Under the pieces are notes generated by a model. The model did not search any database, had not been told where the DNA came from, and saw only the letters and a program-made list of their open reading frames with translations. A stretch of DNA of 64,000 bases, taken from contig NZ_CP071448.1 of assembly GCF_017352115.1 (NCBI RefSeq), positions 1,759,001 to 1,823,000 of the forward strand, in the 5' to 3' direction. This DNA comes from Flavobacterium endoglycinae (lineage in GTDB: Bacteria > Bacteroidota > Bacteroidia > Flavobacteriales > Flavobacteriaceae). The position numbers were made by a program, and so were the translations under genes. Positions 61,121 to 64,000 of the stretch are shown piece by piece (positions within the stretch are counted from its first letter, which is position 1; each line of letters starts with the position of its first letter).

Positions 61121-61627
61121 TTAATATTCGTCGTTAAATCTTTCCTGATAAAGCCAGGTACTTAACAAGGCTTGAGATATAGTTCCTTTTGCAAGCTTCT
61201 TTTTGTATTTTGGAACTTGGATAAAGCATTTTATTTTTTGTTCTTCTGTTAATCGTTTAAATAATGCCTCTGCTTTTTTTTTGCTTTCTTTATAGTCGTA
61301 AAGATTCCACAATGCTTCAAAACTTAAATCTGCAGGTGAAACTTCGATCTCAAAAACCTTTAGATATTTTTTAAGTTTCATCCAAATTGTTTTCATAACA
61401 CTTTCTTCATGTGGGAATCTTGGTTCTAGCTGTGCTAACAGTTCTTTCCCGTTTTCATATTTGGCATTTTCGGGCAGATATCCGGTTAAAAGCCATTGGC
61501 GCTGGTCACGGTTTAAAACTCCCTCACAGACTTCAAATAGTCTTAAATTACCCATTAAATCGTATTTAAAGAGAAATACTAAGCCTATTTCTTTTCCTTT
61601 TGCCCGGTAAGTTGTAAGCGGCTCCAT
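61121..61627 (-). CDS. hypothetical prophage protein
   Basis: 168 residues, the largest of the small early genes. The second half resembles a DNA-protein or helical bundle region (FEALWNLYDYKESKKKAEALFKRLTEEQKIKCF, LSTWLYQERFNDEY). Part of this looks like the short helical domain of some phage replication-associated proteins, but I cannot name it. Confidence 0.6.
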   Translation of the reverse strand: MEPLTTYRAKGKEIGLVFLFKYDLMGNLRLFEVCEGVLNRDQRQWLLTGYLPENAKYENGKELLAQLEPRFPHEESVMKTIWMKLKKYLKVFEIEVSPADLSFEALWNLYDYKESKKKAEALFKRLTEEQKIKCFIQVPKYKKKLAKGTISQALLSTWLYQERFNDEY

Positions 61628-61631
61628 TGTT

Positions 61632-61910
61632 TTAAGGATTTGGATTGTTACGTATGTAATCTAAAACCGTTGCAGTTGTCACTGCAAAATCAGAAACATG
61701 CCGAACTGTTAAGTAATCTTCATCATTATAACTGACTTTCACTTCTACATATTCATTATTTATAAAGTGACAAATCACATTGTATTTATTGATTGATATT
61801 ACTTTATTCGTCTGAACTTTAACTTTGAATTCAGGAACTTTTAATGCAATTTGTTTTATACCCGTCATTAAAATCTGCCATTGTTCGATTAATTTTTCTT
61901 TTACTGCCAT
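61632..61910 (-). CDS. hypothetical prophage protein
   Basis: 92 residues. A helical start (LIEQWQILMTGIKQIALKV) and beta-rich rest (NKVISINKYNVICHFINNEYVEVKVSYNDEDYLTV). Stop-start contact with the gene before it. Unknown. Confidence 0.6.
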   Translation of the reverse strand: MAVKEKLIEQWQILMTGIKQIALKVPEFKVKVQTNKVISINKYNVICHFINNEYVEVKVSYNDEDYLTVRHVSDFAVTTATVLDYIRNNPNP

Positions 61911-62227
61911 TACACTAATTTTTGATTAATAATTCCTATTATTTCACGTGTTACCCGTCTTTTTTCTGTCTGCTCATAATCAATGTAGAGCAAAAGAAAT
62001 TGATGTACTGCAACTGCTTCATAATATTTTAAAGACAGTTTAAAGACCTTTTTAACGCCTCTTTTATCAATTGCTTTTTTAAGCAGCTTATTTGCGATCT
62101 CGATCATTAAATAAATGAAGCTCCTATTTTCCTTCGATGTGGCCTTAGACGGCTCGAGTAGATTATCAGCTATCATTTCATTTATAAATGATAACTGATA
62201 GTTGTTGATTTCAAATTCTATTTTCAT
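61910..62227 (-). CDS. hypothetical prophage protein
   Basis: 105 residues, predicted by eye as mostly helical (YQLSFINEMIADNLLE, YLMIEIANKLLKKAID, YEAVAVHQFLLLYID). Its stop overlaps the start of the next gene by one base. No family recognised. Confidence 0.6.
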   Translation of the reverse strand: MKIEFEINNYQLSFINEMIADNLLEPSKATSKENRSFIYLMIEIANKLLKKAIDKRGVKKVFKLSLKYYEAVAVHQFLLLYIDYEQTEKRRVTREIIGIINQKLV

Positions 62228-62228
62228 A

Positions 62229-62372
62229 TTAACATTCAGTTATTGGTTCAGTAATTCGTTTATTACATTTTACACAAAATACCGCCGTTTTCTCACAAGT
62301 TCCTGCAGTGTCAAGAACCCTTAAAACAGTGTTTTCATGCGGGCATTCTTCTAAATTATCCAAAGTTTCCAT
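62229..62372 (-). CDS. 47-residue zinc-ribbon-like protein
   Basis: Reads METLDNLEECPHENTVLRVL and goes on with a CEK...CVKC pattern to a final Cys. The five or six Cys/His residues could bind one zinc. It overlaps the gene before it by 17 bases and starts before its stop, which supports coupled translation. Too short for ordinary ORF cut-offs, but bounded by packed neighbours. Confidence 0.6.
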   Translation of the reverse strand: METLDNLEECPHENTVLRVLDTAGTCEKTAVFCVKCNKRITEPITEC

Positions 62373-62568
62373 GTCTCATACCACAATTTGAACAACGCAC
62401 ATTGCCGTTTTTAACTTTTACCGGCATTTCAAACTCACATTGAAAGCAGTATTGATCTGGCAAGTCTGAATCTTTTGCAATAGCAGCTGAATATCCTTTT
62501 ACATAGCCAAATCCAATGCATACAAAAATTAAAAATACCACTGCTGAAAAAATTGCTATTTCTTCCAT
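62356..62568 (-). CDS. small membrane protein with zinc ribbon
   Basis: 70 residues from ATG 62568. An N-terminal membrane span (EIAIFSAVVFLIFVCIGFGYV) is followed by a zinc-ribbon, YCFQCEFEMPVKVKNGNVRC then SNCGMRHG. It sits just after the GemA-like gene. The next gene in order also encodes a tiny Cys-rich protein. Function unknown. Confidence 0.6.
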   Translation of the reverse strand: MEEIAIFSAVVFLIFVCIGFGYVKGYSAAIAKDSDLPDQYCFQCEFEMPVKVKNGNVRCSNCGMRHGNFG

Positions 62569-62569
62569 T

Positions 62570-62905
62570 TTATTTACTCCATTTATGTCTGACAACTCCA
62601 CTCATTGCTACGATAATTTTTGTTAGCTCCTGCGGTTTCATATCCATTAAAGGTTTTTTAACCGGTGAACGATCGGATTTTAAAAAGTCACTGAAAGCCC
62701 CGTCCATATCTGCAACCTGTCCCGAAGGGTGTTTATCATCTGGTTTAACCCACTGCCTGTTTCTACAGAGAGCCATAATTGTACGATGCTGTTTATTTTT
62801 CGCATCAAATACACCCCAATTCTCTGTTTTAACTGGTTTTTCTGAATTGTAATTGTCTATAGCGCTCCCAGAGCCTGAATAGACTATCGGTTTAGTTTTT
62901 GTCAT
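62570..62905 (-). CDS. GemA/gp16-like prophage protein (weak)
   Basis: 111 residues. The second half (KNKQHRTIMALCRNRQWVKPDDK, then LTKIIVAMSGVVRHKW) resembles the layout of Mu GemA-type early proteins, which have a helix, a conserved middle and a final amphipathic helix. The resemblance is weak. It is in the early-gene position for a Mu-like phage. Its start overlaps the upstream gene by 14 bases. Confidence 0.45.
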   Translation of the reverse strand: MTKTKPIVYSGSGSAIDNYNSEKPVKTENWGVFDAKNKQHRTIMALCRNRQWVKPDDKHPSGQVADMDGAFSDFLKSDRSPVKKPLMDMKPQELTKIIVAMSGVVRHKWSK

Positions 62906-63128
62906 TTATCACGTCTATTTTAATTATTGGATATTTGATTTGCTGAATACCATACTGATTGTTGATGGTTATGTATCTGCCTTCGATTACCTGGCTTTTC
63001 ACTTGTGAATCTTTGTATATGTCATTGTGAAATGGTCCTGCCTCGGTTACGACTAAAGATGTTGAGTCTATCACAAAATATAACAAGTCTTGTCCCTGAT
63101 CTTCAAAATTTACTTTTATCGTTGCCAT
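62892..63128 (-). CDS. hypothetical prophage protein
   Basis: 78 residues, beta-rich (TIKVNFEDQGQDLLYFVIDSTS, GRYITINNQYGIQQIKYPIIKIDV). It overlaps the GemA-like gene. No family recognised. Confidence 0.6.
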   Translation of the reverse strand: MATIKVNFEDQGQDLLYFVIDSTSLVVTEAGPFHNDIYKDSQVKSQVIEGRYITINNQYGIQQIKYPIIKIDVINDKN

Positions 63129-63130
63129 AC

Positions 63131-63394
63131 TTATACTATAATTGGAATTTCAGATGATTTGATAATTTTTTTGATATCTTCAAACATTAAATCTGATGTT
63201 ATTTCATCAAATGTTAAGTCTCGATCTTCTTCATTTGGGAACTCTATATCATAACTGAATTCTATATGATCTGTTCCAGGCGTGTAACCATAAACACTTA
63301 CTTTTATGCTGTCCCTTTCTTTTTCATTCATTTTTTTTAAAAGGGTTGCTTGTAAATACTCTGTAAAATGAAATAATTTGATTCTGCTTTTCAT
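63131..63394 (-). CDS. hypothetical prophage protein
   Basis: 87 residues from ATG 63394 (MKSRIKLFHFTEYLQ). A longer frame to 63466 would translate through the tRNA-like element and is rejected. Acidic second half (DIEFPNEEDRDLTFDEITSDL). The tRNA-like minihelix lies 22 bp upstream of the start. No family recognised. Confidence 0.6.
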   Translation of the reverse strand: MKSRIKLFHFTEYLQATLLKKMNEKERDSIKVSVYGYTPGTDHIEFSYDIEFPNEEDRDLTFDEITSDLMFEDIKKIIKSSEIPIIV

Positions 63395-63416
63395 ATCGAT
63401 TTGTTTTAAAATTTGC

Positions 63417-63459
63417 TCCTGAGGCGGGATTCGAACCCGCACAGACCTTATTCTCAGGA
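63417..63459 (-). ncRNA. tRNA-like minihelix (acceptor stem plus T arm)
   Basis: On the minus strand TCCTGAG, a 12-nt linker AATAAGGTCTGT, the T arm GCGGG-TTCGAAT-CCCGC and CTCAGGA, then GCA. The 7-bp acceptor and 5-bp T stem are perfect and TTCGAAT is a canonical T loop. D and anticodon arms are absent, so it is not a normal tRNA. It could be a tRNA remnant, a functional tRNA mimic or a processing signal. Confidence 0.7.
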
Positions 63460-63475
63460 CACCCAACTAACTAAC

Positions 63476-63694
63476 CTATTTTCCTAATATTGAGTAAACC
63501 CATACACAAAATGCTAAAAGAGCACATATAACAAATATTATCAGTATAAAAGCGATTGGGAGCAATATCGGAGACAGCACCCAAAACCAATCCCATTCAA
63601 TTTTTCGCATTAATCGAAGTGCTATAAACAAAAAAGTCAGTGCTATCAAAAAGCCAAATCCCATCTTTTCGTTTGTTGAAGATTCTTTTTCCAT
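63476..63694 (-). CDS. small membrane protein
   Basis: 72 residues with two membrane spans (MGFGFLIALTFLFIALRL and SPILLPIAFILIIFVICALL). The stop is 17 bases before the tRNA-like element. No family recognised. Confidence 0.55.
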   Translation of the reverse strand: MEKESSTNEKMGFGFLIALTFLFIALRLMRKIEWDWFWVLSPILLPIAFILIIFVICALLAFCVWVYSILGK

Positions 63695-63712
63695 ATCTCT
63701 GTTGTTAAATTA

Positions 63713-64000
63713 TTAGGAATTAAATCTTGGAAGTCGCTCTTTAACTTTCTCGTACAGTTCATTAACTGGTACTAAATCTCTCCCAGAAAAATCTTGTCTG
63801 CTACAGGCATCTTTTAACGTCCAAGTTTCAAAAATTCCCATCTGTGTGGCTCGCAGAACTGCGATCATTTTAACGATGTCTTGACCACATATATCACTAT
63901 ACAAAACATACAAATCTGTTCCGTATATGCCTAAAGAATCTAAAAACAGTAAAACACCTATTCCCCCTAAAGCGTTATCTGGATCAATATGATCTGATTC
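63713..64000 (-). CDS. hypothetical prophage protein, N-terminus off the window
   Basis: The frame is open to the window edge, giving at least 95 residues. The visible start ESDHIDPDNALGGIGVLLFL runs on through SLGIYGTDLYVLYSDICGQD and a middle with LRATQMGIFETWTLKDACSR. The shorter frame from 63913 would start on TTG and drop conserved-looking sequence. It is possibly a structural or regulatory early protein; family unknown. Confidence 0.6.
   Translation of the reverse strand, partial: ESDHIDPDNALGGIGVLLFLDSLGIYGTDLYVLYSDICGQDIVKMIAVLRATQMGIFETWTLKDACSRQDFSGRDLVPVNELYEKVKERLPRFNS

Noticed and set aside
63395..63466. N-terminal extension of the gene at 63131-63394 (reading RVRIPPQEQ)
   Set aside because: This peptide is what a tRNA T arm gives when translated. 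The tRNA-like element explains the sequence better, and an ATG at 63394 is available.

Overview
The window is a contiguous piece of a Flavobacterium-type chromosome (Bacteroidota, Flavobacteriaceae). Low G+C, promoters of the TTG-N17-23-TAnnTTTG type, no reliance on Shine-Dalgarno sites, a TonB-dependent receptor, a group II GGGP synthase and the gene content all fit. Roughly the first 36.3 kb is host DNA. The rest is a Mu-like transposable, contractile-tailed prophage that runs off the right edge; it looks richer in G+C and is strikingly rich in CTGCAG. No transposase is inside the window.

Host layout: a partial LacI-type regulator; two tandem exported ferritin-like proteins; the ribosomal genes rplM-rpsI and rpsB-tsf; an M3 peptidase; a TraB/GumN protein with HEAT-like repeats; a queuosine-precursor transporter, a lipoprotein and tag. 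Then comes a full thiamine operon (thiS-thiC-tenI/thiE-thiD-thiE-thiG-thiH-thiF) behind a TPP riboswitch whose switching helices can be read directly, including a hairpin that buries the thiS start codon. After this come MOSC, aat, a DUF3127 protein with an SSB-like tail, a flavin reductase-type protein, a histidine kinase, HIT, greA and a Rieske-like lipoprotein. A second TPP riboswitch, on the minus strand, precedes a TonB receptor that is probably a thiamine(-precursor) transporter; nearby are a PnuC/PnuT-type permease and a kinase-DUF4301 fusion. A Crp/Fnr regulator lies beside a perfect Fnr-like dyad that sits about -43 from a promoter for a small membrane protein and a truncated haemoglobin. 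A phosphopantetheinyl transferase and ahcY follow.

Prophage layout: the left edge in this window (about 36.3 kb) interrupts a small host lipoprotein gene and carries three 13-bp repeats at 22-23 bp spacing, like Mu-type end sites. Inside the edge are a candidate tRNA-like ncRNA, a small ORF, a thymidylate synthase/dCMP hydroxymethylase-family gene and a second candidate ncRNA that can form an 11-bp pseudoknot. A long leftward operon then encodes, in order of transcription, protease/scaffold, capsid, sheath, tube, tail chaperone with a -1 frameshift, baseplate, lysis genes and fibres. A divergent rightward operon encodes small and large terminase, gp36-like protein, portal, MuF with a toxin-like C-terminus, tape measure, gpG-like and tail-terminator-like proteins. 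The MuF frame has no ATG and is placed behind a second textbook -1 frameshift signal at the end of the portal gene. The last 5 kb holds small leftward early/accessory genes and a 43-nt tRNA-like minihelix (acceptor stem plus T arm only).

Intergenic host DNA holds several families of short dispersed inverted repeats; one of them has been absorbed into the signal-peptide region of the TonB receptor. All calls are from reading the sequence; no database search was run.
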